DNA of 64,000 nt from Sweltsa coloradensis (Eukaryota > Arthropoda > Insecta > Plecoptera > Chloroperlidae), in the NCBI GenBank assembly GCA_024449915.1, contig JAMZAV010001828.1:1-64000 (forward strand). Reading direction: 5' to 3'. The translations under genes and the position numbers were made by a program. The first letter of the stretch is position 1. Each line of letters opens with the position of its first letter. The notes under the pieces were generated by a model. The model saw nothing but the letters and a program-made list of their open reading frames with translations, had not been told where the DNA came from and ran no database searches. Shown one piece after another: positions 24,453 to 36,054 of the stretch.

Positions 24453-25999
24453 TTTTTTTTACAAGTTAAAAGCAGCTTCTTCAAAATTGGTCCCGGATAA
24501 TCAAACATTTTGTTCTAAGTTCGTTTGCATATTTGGGGAAAAGACTAACAATTTGAAATTTAAAAAGTTCCCAAATCGATTTAACGATTTTACAATTGCG
24601 CAACGAACACACACATGCAGATAGTAAGTCATACACATATTAATAATGTATATCTACTTACAAAGTAAACTGTTAGGTAAATGTTAATAACCTCTATTAA
24701 GTTTTAACTGAAAAATATTATTATGGCACTAAGTGCGAGTCCAGGTTTTTGAGTTCGAGTCCGAAACGAGTACTTAAAATAACTCGAGTATCGAGTCCAA
24801 ATTCGAGTCCGAGTACTTCGTTTAATTTTTTAAAATATCACTATTTTGCTTTTGACTATATTTATTATTTACAATATATAAAATAATTATTTTATTTATT
24901 GATGTTCGTCTAAAAGTAGGGACCAAACGTGAAGACAGAGTAACATCTAATTTTATTTTTAAATGTAAAATTCTCTCTAAATCATTTTAATGATCAAGCA
25001 TCAAGCACAAATATTAGGACTAGGCTATGACATTCAGTAAGTGATATTACTTGAAAATGTTGAAAGAAACATAATAGTGACGAATTTTTATTATTTATGC
25101 CCAAAAATAGTCACAAACTTCAAAATGAATATAAATTTGTATCAAAAGACTCAGGTTACTATTTGGCTAAGTAATCAGCATTGGGGAAAGTGCGCCAAAT
25201 AAAATAGGCATAACGATTTTTACGTTTTCAACACACGTGCGCGACCGGGACCTCCACCAAAAACATTAATAATACTCGCACACCCTAGAGAAAATTTATT
25301 ATCTTCTTGGAATGGAAGAACCCATTTAATTGTCTCTACAAATTTGTATTAATCAGAGGAGTGTACTTTTTAAAAGTAAAACATTATCCTTCCATGCACG
25401 GTATAGTTAAGAAAAAAACCAGGACACTTTCTCCCCCAAATTTGCAAACTGGTACAAATACGTCATTTTAATGAGTCTCTCGGGACACCGATACAAGTGT
25501 TCTGAAAACGTTACTGTACCGGTAAAACCGGTACGTCTGGTCACCTTATACTTATGCTGAGATGCAGAAGGTGTTAAGTATTTAGTATACCCTGCTCCTA
25601 CTTTTAGACAGTCGAACGCGAACGCATCTCTAGAACCAATTTATTTTTATGATAAACAATTGAAAAAAGCAAGTTGCCTTCATGAGCAACTGTTCGATTG
25701 AAAGACTGCCTCATATACATAATAACATTTTCATTGTGCCAGCCGCCATAGTAAATATTAATGTAAAATACATCCTTGGACATAAACAATAAAATTAACC
25801 AATATTGGTCATTGAAACTAAAATACAAAATAAAAAGTATTATTAAAAATAAGCATAAGTTCCATTTTAACCATTTCTATGTAACATCGCACTTGTACAT
25901 AATATTAATGTTGAGGGGAAAAGCCATTCAAAAAAAGGAATTTAACTATCCGCCTCTTACTACATTTTCTAAGTTTTTTTTTTTTTTTTTTTAACTTTG
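24453..25999. other. Anonymous AT-rich interior, second part
   Basis: No gene is recognised. Around 24,735-24,822 the words CGAGTCC and CGAGTAC recur in a short degenerate cluster. A TACCGGTAAAACCGGTA palindrome lies near 25,517-25,533. A run of about 17 T at about 25,976-25,992 precedes the LINE relic. Confidence 0.45.
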
Positions 26000-26010
26000 C
26001 GCTCACTAAG

Positions 26011-27025
26011 GTCAACTCCATCCGAGACCTGGGTGTACAAATTGCCAGCGATCTATCGTACAATGCACATCTAGGGCAGGTAATACCCAAAGCTCTAAAA
26101 ATGCTCGGTTTTATGAGGAGGAACTGTGCCAGGGACTTCTCTATTAACACTCCTAGAAAACTGTTCATAGCCTTAATAAGGCCACAAGTTGATTACGCCC
26201 GTGGATTTGGAACCCCACCATGTGACGAAAACCAAAAGTGTTGAGCGCGTCCAACAGAAGTTCATAAAATTCGTGTGTTTTTAAAAATAATATTGTGTAC
26301 CATAGAGCCGACTACACCACCCTGTGCAAAAGTCTGGATATTCCAACTTTGGAAAATCGCCGCAAGGCATCTGACGTCATATTTCTATACAAGTTATTGC
26401 ACAATCAAATCGACTCGCAATTGTTGTGCCTAGTGAACCTGCATGTTCCCTCTAGGTTCACTCGCAATCAACTCACTTTCGCTATTCCTCGGAGCCGCAT
26501 CGACTTGTTTAAATACTCATGTGTAAATAGAATACAGCTAACTTACAACTCTCTTCTAAGCCGCTACCCTGAACTGGACATAAACAATACTGAAATACGT
26601 ACTCTAAAAGTATTCCTCAACGATGCATTTGCTTAGTACTGTATAAGAATTAGAATAATATTGCATAAAAGTAAAACCTACATAGTCTTGTAACCTTAAT
26701 TAAAAACTATTCTGTAAGTTTTAAATATATACAATCTGTAATTTTCTTAAATTTACATCTATACACACATAGGCCTACATACATTTTTAGTTCGAAATGT
26801 ATTTTCTAAATGTCATAAATTTTGCTATGACCTGTATCGTAACTTTATGCCTTCTGCACTATACAATAGTCACTTAATTTACTTTAATTTAGTCTAGCTT
26901 AAGTTAACTAGTAGAACAATACGTATTTTTAGAAGCTTTCTTATTATTATATTATATTGCACTTGTAGGACTACGGTCCCGTTGACAATAAAGATCAAAT
27001 TATTATTAATTATTAATTAATTATT
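26011..27025 (+). pseudogene. 5'-truncated LINE (Jockey/CR1-like): RT C-terminus and 3' UTR
   Basis: From 26,011 the plus strand encodes IRDLGVQIASDLSYNAH, KALKMLGFMRRNC and LFIALIRPQVDYARG, the conserved C-terminal region of Jockey/CR1-like reverse transcriptases. A frameshift at about 26,235 is followed by VERVQQKFIKFVC. Another break leads into the frame at 26,295-26,636, with LDIPTLENRRKASDVIFLYK and HVPSRFTRNQLTF. The stop at 26,634 is followed by about 390 bp of 3' UTR ending CAATAAAGATCAAATTATT and a TAAT-rich tail. It lacks the endonuclease and most of the polymerase, so it is an inactive 5'-truncated copy nested in the 6.2-kb element. Confidence 0.85.
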
Positions 27026-27141
27026 ATTAACATACTTCATACTGCAACGATTTCGGCGCCCTTGAATTAAGTGACCAACTTAACATTATTTATAATGTCA
27101 TTACCTAATGCTGGTATGAGAAAAGGTTTATTTCTCAAAAT

Positions 27142-28311
27142 TTGGGGATTATTATTAGAAAATGAACCAAAAATTGCACCAAAATAACAAAATACAAAAT
27201 TCCAAAACTTGAAAATTTTGTGTTTTTATTTTTTATTCTTTAAAGTTTTTCACGAAAAAAAAATAAGTTTTCTTCTCAATATCCCCACCATTGATGCCAA
27301 AAACCGACAAAATTTTCAGACTTTGATCTTCGTCCGCCATCTTGTAAAAAAATATTTAGTATTATTTACGGCAAATAAAATGATGGAACATTCCATGAAT
27401 TACGGTGCTTCACTTATATTGGCCTATTATGACAATCAATAACGCTATATGCATATGGTTTGATGCAACATGGAGTAGATGCATATACCTTTATAACTGT
27501 GTATTTAGTATTTCGATAGCAATAATATCGTGGTCCCAGTGATTTGATAAGTTTCACGAACCATTCCGTTAAACATTGGAAAGATCGCATTTTCTTATTA
27601 ATTACCGTTAATACCATAATAAAGGTATATGTGCCATTTTTCTCAAATGAAATTCTAATATCCATCAATAGTAAGCCTTCCTCAATATTTCTACACTAAC
27701 CGCATTGACTTAAAGTAAACCATTTCCGATTTAATGCACTATTTACCTATATCGGTACCCCAGAAATAACACTTCCTTATGCCTGGTTAGCGCCGCGGGA
27801 GCTGCACCGAAACTCGGGGAATAATAAAAACGATGCTATGAAGTTCACGTTCCAGAGTTCGACCAGCGACAATGTTTTAGCCAAAGAATCAGGCTAAATA
27901 GCAATGCAAATATTTTTTTGGTATATCAACAATAAATGCATTAAAAATTGAACTAAAGTGCGGTAAATCATTTTTTACTGTAATTTTTGACACTTTTTAT
28001 TAATTTGCGACTCTTCAAATACAATATTTTGATATTTTGTTTGCAAATTCTAATAGATGTTGTTAATTCACAACTTTTATGTCCAATTTCAAGACTCTAA
28101 CCCATAAAATGCCAAAGATAAAGATATTTAAGTGTGTTTTAGGTTTTTTTCACAAGTTTGCGTTAGTCTTTTGTTTTGACCAACTTCCGGTGAACTAATT
28201 TTGGCCTTCTTTAAACTGGAGATGTGTCATTGTGTTGAGAACGTATTCTGAAATTTGTAGCCTGTTGTGCGAAAAATAAACAAAAAAATCCAAGCTCGGC
28301 TGATAATCTTC
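27142..28311. repeat. Right inverted arm of the 6.2-kb element
   Basis: Reverse-complement partner of the left arm. Shared landmarks are GTTTGCGTTAGTCTT (28,158 area), GCGCCGCGGGAGCTGC (27,790 area) and CTTCGTCCGCCATCTTG (27,328 area). Divergence between the arms is moderate, so the element is not recent. Confidence 0.85.
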
Positions 28312-28314
28312 TAA

Positions 28315-28500
28315 TAATTGGTCTGTAGTTGTGGTGTGTGGTCCCGCTTTTTAAAGAGTGGAACTATTCTGGCGGTGTTTAGTTTGTCATGGAAAGGTTC
28401 CCGAGGATAAACATTCGTTGAAAATTATTTTGAGGGGTTCAGCTATAAATAGTATGCATTTCTTAATTAAGACCATAGGTATTTGATCATAACCAATGTA
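28315..28500 (-). pseudogene. LINE reverse-transcriptase fragment, upstream half
   Basis: Minus-strand translation gives GYDQIPMVLIKK, then FNECLSSGTFP, DKLNTARIVPLFK and finally NYRPI. These are consecutive conserved blocks of the fingers and palm region of Jockey/CR1-like LINE reverse transcriptase. At least two frameshifts are needed, one after TFP and one before NYRPI, so it is dead. Similarity stops at about 28,315, the edge of the 6.2-kb inverted-repeat element, and resumes at 22,139. Farther upstream (28,501-28,680, minus) the frame is stop-containing and only weakly LINE-like. Confidence 0.75.
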
Positions 28501-29340
28501 CAATTTTGAATAGTCAATACAATGGGTCTAGAAATAAACCTGAATACCCCGAATACAAAACGAAAACGAAAATAGATCAGATTCATAAAATTTGTTGAAT
28601 ACATTTCTCCTCAATAACAAGACATCAATTGGTTTAGTAATTGTTTCAAAGGGAGAAGAAGCAATGTGCAATGACAAAAGTGTGTGCTTGAAAGTTATTT
28701 AACCCTCTGACCACGAGGAAGCAGACACGAGGCTCGTTTTACATGTGTTTCATCTCCATGAAAATAATAAAGTTCTTACCGACAATGTTGTTTCGAGCGC
28801 TAAGTGAGGGGCTAATTCGGGAGGTTCCGGGTTCAAATACCGTCGAGACCGGCCATCCTGACTGAAGTTTTTTTCCGATGTTTTCCTCAGTTGTTAATGG
28901 CGAATGCAAGGGATTGAGTCCTCTTAAACTGACATGGTCAAATATTTTGCTTACAAGACATGAACCATTTTACATCTTTAGATGAATAACTTGGTACATG
29001 GTGTGAGGACAATTGGGACTGTTCACAAAGCATTTAAAAGATTCATCTACTCACCAGCCAATGTTTGTGATAAGAACCCTGCCTACTTTGTCGTCTAGTA
29101 TGAACCGCAGAGGAATACCATGGGCCAAATTCTATCCCAGGCGCAGGCCGGGTAAATTTTTTAGCGTTGTTAATTGATAAAACCATAAATTAATTTTTGT
29201 GGTGGATAGGGATCGATTGACCAAAAAGGCTCATCCATCAACGTGACTGTATCTATATAGCGTTAGGAAAGCGGACAGTATTCACAGTACATGATTCAAA
29301 CATCATGAATGTAAATACAAAACCATGATCAATAATGTGT
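28501..29340. other. Intergenic stretch with a SINE-like piece
   Basis: Apart from weak continuation of the LINE relic and the tRNA-headed SINE at 28,790-28,935, nothing is recognised here. The segment 29,140-29,340 is anonymous AT-rich DNA. Confidence 0.4.
28790..28935 (+). mobile_element. tRNA-derived SINE fragment
   Basis: The segment holds a B-box GGTTCAAATACC (28,830-28,841) inside GGTTCCGGGTTCAAATACC, with a degraded tRNA-like region just upstream (GAGCGCTAAGTGAGGGGC). It is followed by CCGATGTTTTCCTCAG and AATGGCGAATGCAAGGG, which resembles the TTTTCC..GGCAAATGC domain shared by many invertebrate tRNA SINEs. I see no complete tail or target duplication, so it is a partial or old copy. 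Confidence 0.5.
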
Positions 29341-29344
29341 TCAA

Positions 29345-30735
29345 AATAGGCTATTTGAAAATAGAAAATGGGTCAATTTTCATGAGTAAATGGTCCCAAG
29401 GCGTGAAAATACTTATTTCCCGTCCAAATTTAAATTATTGGCATAATTTAAGACAAAACGAGTGGTCATAATTGTTTCACTTTCGAAAATATTGGATAAA
29501 TTTTGAAAAGGGGTCAAAATACCAGTGAAAATGTACCCAAGGCGTGAAGAAAACTGATTTTCGTCCTAATTCGTATTGTTGGCATAATTTGGGTCGAAAC
29601 AAGATTTGGTCACTCGATACACTATCGTTAATTGGATGAGCGTAGCGAGCGTAGCGAGAGAAGCGAAGACTTCAATTTCACTGACCCCTCAAAAAATTTA
29701 GCTCCAATGTTTTTTTTTTGTTTGTTTGTTTGTTTTTTTGTCTGTTTGTCTGTTTGCTCGCACGATTCCGGGCAAACGGCATTAGCGATCTTGATGAAAA
29801 TTGAAGGGGACCTTCGAAATCTCTGAACTTAGACGTGCCACGTTTTTGGGTACAATCGAAGAAATATTTCTCATGAATATCTCACTTTTACGATTTTTTT
29901 CGATTTTTAGTGCGATATTTGCGTGACATTTGGGCTGATTCTGACCAAACGGGTGGGGCAACAAAGTTCATATTTTACATGGACATTAAGGTTATGGTGA
30001 TGTAGTACCTTGTGAAAAAAAAGTTGAAAAAGGTAACCAGAACCCATAAAATAAACGTACTTTTACGATTTTTTTGATTTTTAGTGCGATATTTTCGTGA
30101 CATTTGGGCCGATTCTGACCAAATGGGTGGGGCTATAACGTTCATATTTCACATGGACATTAAGGTTATGGTGATGTAGTACCTTTCTAAAGAAAAAGTT
30201 GAAAAAGTTAGCCAGAATTCATAGAATAAAGGTTTTGATATGAGTTTTTTTTTAGGTTTATAATAACAATTATAACAAGGAACATTTGAAACTCGACAAC
30301 AATCACCTACAATGCATCCACAAAGAACTTGCAAAGGATAAGTGGTCCCACGCAAACTAAAAACTTACAAAAACGCTCATCCATCAACGCGGCGGGACTT
30401 AAGCGTTTTCCTAGTGTTGAATAAATTTGTGGAATTGGGTCAAAATCCCATTGAAAATAATTGCCGAATGCGAGAAGATAACTTATTTTCGTCCAAATTC
30501 GTACCATTGGCATAATTTAGGACCAAACAAGTGGTCACACGATACACTTTCGTAAATATTGAGTAAATTTGTGAAAATGGGTTAAAGTCCATGGGTGAAA
30601 ATGTACCCAAGGCATGACAAAATCTTCTTTTCGGCCTAATTCGTAATATTGGAATAATTTAGGCCAAAAACGAGAGGTCACAAGATGCACTTTCGTTAAT
30701 ATTAAGTAAATTTGTGAAAATATTAGGTCGAAGGG
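29345..30735 (+). repeat. 141-bp tandem repeat split by a Helentron-like element
   Basis: A unit containing TTGGCATAATTTAGG, GGTCACACGATACACTTTCG and AATGTACCCAAGGCGTGA repeats at about 141-142 bp, with GGCATAATTT at 29,440, 29,581, 30,509 and a variant at 30,651. The interval 29,633-30,414 is a Helentron-like insertion. The uninterrupted unit serves as its empty site. No coding sequence. Confidence 0.75.
29633..30414 (+). mobile_element. Helentron/HINE-like element, copy 1
   Basis: Starts TGGATGAGCG preceded by T and ends AAGCGTTTTCCTAG followed by T. The 5' decamer is repeated inverted near the 3' end (CGCTCATCCA). This is followed by a hairpin with stem AACGC/GCGTT and then CTAG. A T-rich microsatellite (TTTG)n follows the 5' block. 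Insertion is between two Ts of a 141-bp repeat. Body block: GACATTTGGGC and ACCAAACGGGTGGGGC (type A). No protein. Confidence 0.75.
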
Positions 30736-30757
30736 TGCATAAACTGACCAGATTTAT

Positions 30758-31486
30758 TGGATGAGCGTAGCGAGCGAAGCGAAGATTCCATTTCACTACA
30801 CTGGAGAAAAAAATCCGGAATGTTTTTTTTTCTTTCTTTTTTTTGTATTTTTGTGTGTTTGTTAACACGATTCCGGCTAAACCGATACTCCGATTGCGAT
30901 GAAATTTTATGGATGCCTTTGAAATCTCTGAACTAAGAACTGCCACGTTTTTGAGCGCAATCGGGAAATTTTTTTCTTATAAAAAACTCAATTTTACGAT
31001 TTTTTTCGATTTTTTAAAAAATTTCTTCGACTGGAAACACCAACATGCTTTATCCGGTTGTAATGATTTTTTAAAAAACCTTAATTTTATGAATTAAGAT
31101 ATTCGTGTGAAATTTGAGTGTAATCAAAAAATTATTTCTCAAGAAAATCGAAATTTTACGGTTTTTTTTCTTTTTAACAATCCTATTGTAATGATTTTTT
31201 CACAGAACCTTAATTTCATGAATTAATATACTCGTGTTAAATTTGAGCGCAATCGAATAATTATTTGTTATGAAAATTGCAATTTTACGATTTTTTCTTT
31301 TTTTAAAATTATGATTTATTAAAAAAAATAAGTTAATTTTTTATTTTATTTAATTTAATTTAAAAAAAATCTTCGACTAAGTAATGATTTTTTCACAGAA
31401 CAACAGAAAATCCGCGTAACACATGGCAGCTCAATGCACCAATTACGCTCATCCAACAACGCGGCGGGACTTAAACGTTTTCCTAG
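30758..31486 (+). mobile_element. Helentron/HINE-like element, copy 2
   Basis: Same termini as copy 1: T|TGGATGAGCG at the start and CCTAG|T at the end, with inverted CGCTCATCCA and an AACG/CGTT hairpin. The body is type B, with CACCAACATGC, CACAGAACCTTAATTT and GAGCGCAATCG blocks, ending in an AACACATGGCAGCTCAATGC block. Confidence 0.75.
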
Positions 31487-31681
31487 TATATTATATGGTC
31501 ACATATAAATTTTGGAATTCAATTTTAGATCTTAATCTACCAAATGTATTAATTTGGCGTTCTAAATATTATATTTGAACACAGATTTATTTATTTTATT
31601 TTTATCATTATTTTATCATTTAGCATTATCATATTTATTTGCGCGAGCAACATTTTTTAGGGCACCACTGGCCATTTTTTC

Positions 31682-32442
31682 GGATGAGCGTATCGAAGAT
31701 TCCATTTCACTACACTGGAGAAAAAAATCCGGAATGTTTTTTTTTCTTTTTTTTCTGTTTGTATTATTGTGTGTTTGTTAACACGATTCCGGCTAAACCG
31801 ATACTCCAATTGCGATGAAATTTTATGGAGGCCTTCGAAATCTCTGAACTTAGAACTGCCACGTTTTTGAGCGCAATCGGAAAATTATTTCTTATGAAAA
31901 TCGCAATTATACGATTTTTTTCGATTTTTAAAAAATTTCTTCGACTTATAACACTTACATGCTTAATCCGATTTTAATGATTTTTTCACAGAACCTTAAT
32001 TTTATGAATTAATATATTCGTGTGAAATTTGAGCGCAATCGAAAAATTATATCAAATCAAAATCAGGATTTTACAGGATTTTACTTTTTTAAAACAATTC
32101 TTTGACTTATAACACCTAGATGCTTTATCCTATTGTGATGATTTTTTCACAGAACCTTAATTTTATGAATTAATATATTCGTGTAAAATTTGAGCGCAAT
32201 CGAATAATTATTTCTTATGAAAATCTCAATTTTACGATTTTTTTCCTTTTTTTAAATTACGATTAACTAAAAAAAAAAAAAAAAGTTAATTTTTTTAATT
32301 TAATTTAATTTAAATTTAGAAAAATTCTTCTACTTAGTAATAATTTTTTCACAGAACAACAGAAAATCCTCATAACAAATGGCAACTTAATGCACCAATT
32401 ACGCTCATCCAACAACGCGGCGGGACTTAAGCGTTTTCCTAG
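31682..32442 (+). mobile_element. Helentron/HINE-like element, copy 3
   Basis: Type B body. The 5' end reads CGGATGAGCG (first base altered) and lacks part of the GCGAGCGAAGCG run. The 3' end is CGGCGGGACTTAAGCG..CCTAG followed by T. It contains A16 and T-rich runs and no coding sequence. Confidence 0.72.
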
Positions 32443-32815
32443 TTTAAAGAATGTTCTTCTGACTGTTTCGGCCAAAATTCACGGCCCTATCACAAAACCC
32501 GTAACTGGTAAGCTCATCTTCCCAGCACATTGAGTAAATTTGCGAATAAATGTCAATGGTCAATGGTCAATGGTGAATAATCTGGTCACATTTACAGTTA
32601 CACATAGTTATAATTTTGTTGTTGTTAATTTTGTACTTTTATCTACAATATCTATTAATTTTGTCATCTTATATAAAATCAAATTTAGTTTCGTTTTTGA
32701 ATTTTAGAATGTTTGAAAAATGCCATTTTTCACCCTTTTCCACCCCCTTTATCGGACAGATTTTGTCTTGTAAGTTGGAACCACACCACACGTGAAAAAG
32801 GACAATTTTTTAATA

Positions 32816-33584
32816 CTAGGAAAACGCTAAAGTCCCGCCGCGTTGATGGATGAGCTTTTTAAAGTTTTTAGTTTGCGTGGGATATCTTTACTTTTGCAAG
32901 TGCTTTGTTTTGCTACCTACGCATTGTAAGTGATTGTTGTAAAATTTCTTTTGTTACCTGTCAATTGTTATTATTTACCGTAAAAACTTATATTAAAAGC
33001 TTTATTTCTATAGATTCTGGTTAACTTTTTCAACTTTTTCTTTTAAAAGGTACTACATCACCATAACCTTAATGTCCATGTATAATATGAACGTTGAAGG
33101 CCCACCCGTTTGGTCAGAATTGGCCCAAATGGCACGAAAATATCGCACTAAAAGTCAAAAAACTTATATTAAAAGCTTTATTTCTATAGATTCTGACTAA
33201 CTTTTCCAACTTTTTCTTTCAGAAAGCAATACATCACCATTACCTTAATGTCCATGTGAAATATGAACGTTGTAGCCCACCCGTTTGGTCAGAATCGGCC
33301 CAAATGTCACGAAAATATCGCACTAAAAATCGAAAAAAATCGTAAAAGTACGATATTCATGAGAAATATTTCTTCAATTGTACCCAAAAACGTAGCAAGT
33401 CTAAGTTCAGAGATTTCGAAGGTCCTGTCAAATTTTCATCAAGATCGCATATGCCGTTTGCCCGGTAGAGAGCGAAAAAACAGACAAAAAAACAAACAAA
33501 AAAAACAAACAAACAAACAAAAAAAAACGCGAGATAAATTTTTTGGGGGGTCGGTGAAATTGAAGTCTTCGCTTCGCTCATCCA
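32816..33584 (-). mobile_element. Helentron/HINE-like element, copy 4 (inverted)
   Basis: In plus orientation it starts CTAGGAAAACGC preceded by A (so CTAG|T when reversed), followed by GTCCCGCCGCG, and ends GCTTCGCTCATCCA. The body is type A, with CCACCCGTTTGGTCAGAAT and CATGGACAT-type blocks. A local direct duplication (AAAAACTTATATTAAAAGC) lies near its 3' half. Long frames across the T/A-rich microsatellite are not genes. Confidence 0.75.
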
Positions 33585-34319
33585 AAAATGACATTTTTCA
33601 AAATAATCTTTTTCATTTTCCATAATCATTTGGGCAATATTTCCACGAAATATTTGGTCAACCCTGTATGAAAAAAGATATTTTAAAAATGTGGTATATT
33701 CTGAGACGGGACATACATATTATGAGTGTTTATGCAAAAGGAAAAATTCGTGACAAATGTTTTAACACCATAATATCCATGTGTATATAGCCATAATTTG
33801 ATTTGGCCACCCCTGTAGGTCAAAATAAAAGTGGCCGTCGCTCAGGTGAAAGAGCACATTTTTATGAGTTGATATGCTTAATCTCAAATTATTATTACTA
33901 CGCATTTTTGACAAATGTTTTAACACCATAATAATCATTTGTATAGCCACAATTTGATTTGGCCACCCCTGTTGGCCAAACTAAAAGTGGCCATCGCTTA
34001 CGTGAAAGAGCATTTTTTTATTAGTTGATATGCTAAATCTCAAATTATTATCACTTTACGCAACATCAAAAACACAATATTCAAGGAAAACCTTGGTTAC
34101 CACTGGAGGAAAAAGTTGTTAGATCGACTTCATATCGTTTTGCCAGATTTTAGGGCACATATTTCTTAGTGTTTAACCGAAAACAAAAATATAATATCTC
34201 ATTTCACAAAATCGCCACATTAATATTACTGAAAGAACTTTGGTCACCCCTGGAGGAAAAACTTGAAGGGATCCGAAAAATATCCATCGCCCACGTGAAA
34301 GATTACATTTTTTGAGCTA
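33585..34319 (+). repeat. 158-bp direct duplication and anonymous flanks
   Basis: TGACAAATGTTTTAACACCATAAT recurs at 33,751 and 33,909 (shortened here to its shared start), giving two copies of a 158-bp unit with GATTTGGCCACCCCTG, AAAAGTGGCC and GTGAAAGAGCA. A looser relative follows at about 34,080-34,290 (GGTCACCCCTGGAGGAAAAA). No coding sequence is recognised. Confidence 0.6.
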
Positions 34320-34690
34320 GTGTGCCAAAGGAAAAATGAGTATCACCATTGTCTTTCCTTCGAATTTTTTCGTTTGGCGATATTTTGTAGCGATTTGTAC
34401 CAGCAAACGAAAAAATTCACAGGAAAAACAATATTTAAAAATCTTTTTTCTCTCAGTCAGCCTCTAGAAAACCAGTTGAAAAATAATGTCACAAAAACAC
34501 AACTATACCTACGTTGGTTGAATGATGTGCTTGGGCGAATTCAAGTTTGAAATTATTATGAAGAGGCGATATTTGCCGTGTGCCCGATCCGAAAATTTAG
34601 AAAAAAATAGTTTTGATTTTTTAATAAAGCCAGGATTCAAAGCCATTCACTATAATATTTTGGCTTGAAAATAGAAAAACTCGGTCGTAT
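34320..34690 (+). mobile_element. Diverged relative of the 62.2-kb foldback MITE
   Basis: ACACAACTATA, CCTACGTTG, GATATTTGCCGT and TGCCCGATC occur in the same order as in the right arm of the element at 62,208-62,810. Divergence is high and no termini or target duplication are visible, so this is an old partial copy. Confidence 0.55.
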
Positions 34691-35140
34691 AGTCTTAGGC
34701 CCTTATTCACATAAAATGTTAGTGAAAATTAACGGTGATATTGTGGTGGTGATACTTCTCGGGAAAAGATCGAAGGGGCAGGGCCCCTTATATTATAGCC
34801 GAGGTCGCAATTTTTTTTGCAAATTTGAAGCTTTGAAAGCCTAAAAACACATTCAAAAATACAAAAATACATAGTTTATATAATAGCAATGGTGATAGTG
34901 GTTAGATATGAAATGAAAATCAGTCTCATAGTATCCGCCTCCCATTGTCTGTAATCTTGTTTCGATGGGACTGACACTGCGTCCATGCTTCAGCTTTTGA
35001 ATTCCAAACTTTGTACGATTCCCGTTTTAAAACCAGTATACCATGTGCTTGGCTCGTGTTTTTAGTGGTCCATGTCCTTGTAATGCGACGGAAAGGCCCC
35101 GGGTTTGGCCTTTGTTTTGCCTCTGCGAGCAACAAATTAT
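34691..35140. other. Anonymous stretch, possible old LINE remnant
   Basis: No feature is firmly recognised. The minus strand of 34,926-35,130 has an 80-codon open frame containing RPNPGP, a motif also seen near the N-terminus of some LINE ORF2 proteins. The surrounding residues do not support that reading. Confidence 0.25.
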
Positions 35141-35917
35141 TGGATGAGCGTAGCGAGCGAAGCGAAGATTCCATTCTACTACACTGGAGAAAAAAATCCG
35201 GAATGTTTTTTTTTCTTTCTTTCTTTCTTTTTTTTTGTATTTTTGTGTGTCTGTGAACACGATTCCGGCTAAACCGATACTCCGATTGCGATGAAATTTT
35301 ATGGAGACCTTCGAAATCTCTGAACTTAGAACTGTACCGTACGAAAAATCGATCAAAAAATTATTTCTCTTGAAAATCGCAATTTTACGATTTTTTTCGT
35401 TTTTCTTTTTTGTTTTTGTTTGTATTTTTGTGTGTTTGTTAACACGATTCCGGCTAAACCGATACTCCAATTGCGATGAAATTTTCTGGAGACCTTCGAA
35501 ATCTTTGAACTTAGACCTGCCATGTTTTTGGGTACAATCAAAGAAATATTTCTCATGAATATCGTACTATTACGATTTTTTACGGTTTTTAGTGCGATAT
35601 TTTCGTGACATTTGGGCCGATTCTGACCAAACGGGTGGGGCTACAACGTTCATATTTCACATGGACAAAGGTAATGGTGATGTAATGCTTTTTGAAAGAA
35701 AAAGTTGAACAAATTAGCCAGAATCCATAGAAATAAAGGTTCAAATATGAGTTTTTTGAGGTTTATAATAACAATTAACAAATAACAATACAAACTTGAC
35801 ATTAATCACCTACAATGCATTCAAAAAGCACGTGCAAAGGAAAAGTGGTCCTACAAAAACTAAAAACTTACAAAAAAGCTCATCCATCAACGCGGCGGGA
35901 CTAAAGCGTTTTTCTAG
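35141..35917 (+). mobile_element. Helentron/HINE-like element, copy 5 (duplicated block)
   Basis: Termini as in copy 1, TGGATGAGCG preceded by T and TTCTAG followed by T. Type A body. The block with AACACGATTCCGGC, ACCGATACTCC and CTTCGAAATCT occurs twice (about 35,256 and 35,450, about 190 bp apart), where simpler copies have it once. Confidence 0.75.
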
Positions 35918-36043
35918 TATATTATCACACCATCACAGCCTACAAACAAACACGGAGATTATGGTAGTGACATTGATGTCTTCACCCTTCACTACGCTCA
36001 TCCAGAATAATTAGCTTCAGAGTTGCCCCTCCCTCCTGTGACT

Positions 36044-36054
36044 ACGCCACTGTC
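36044..36054. mobile_element. Solitary hAT-type end
   Basis: CTACGCCACTG matches the terminal inverted repeat of the hAT elements at 36.7 and 45.3 kb. No partner CAGTGGCGTAG end is visible to the left, so this is an isolated or truncated end just before Helentron-like copy 6. Confidence 0.4.

Larger units (their letters stand above)
22140..28311. mobile_element. 6.2-kb DNA element with ~1.17-kb inverted arms
   Basis: The two ends are long inverted copies, 22,140-23,312 and 27,142-28,311, starting GAAGATTATCA at each outer edge. It is inserted in a LINE reverse-transcriptase gene, since coding blocks continue on each side. The interior is 3.8 kb with a piggyBac transposase relic, a second LINE relic and anonymous AT-rich DNA. 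I could not find a convincing target duplication; the outermost bases look like TTAG on one side and TTAGCT on the other. Superfamily is therefore undetermined, and the piggyBac relic may be a passenger. Confidence 0.7.

Noticed and set aside
33263..33625. 120-codon plus-strand frame rich in K, N and Q
   Set aside because: It is the A-rich strand of the microsatellite inside Helentron-like copy 4. Similar frames occur in other copies.
34926..35174. Minus-strand frame with RPNPGP as a LINE ORF2 N-terminus
   Set aside because: Only the short motif fits; the following residues do not match the endonuclease region expected next.
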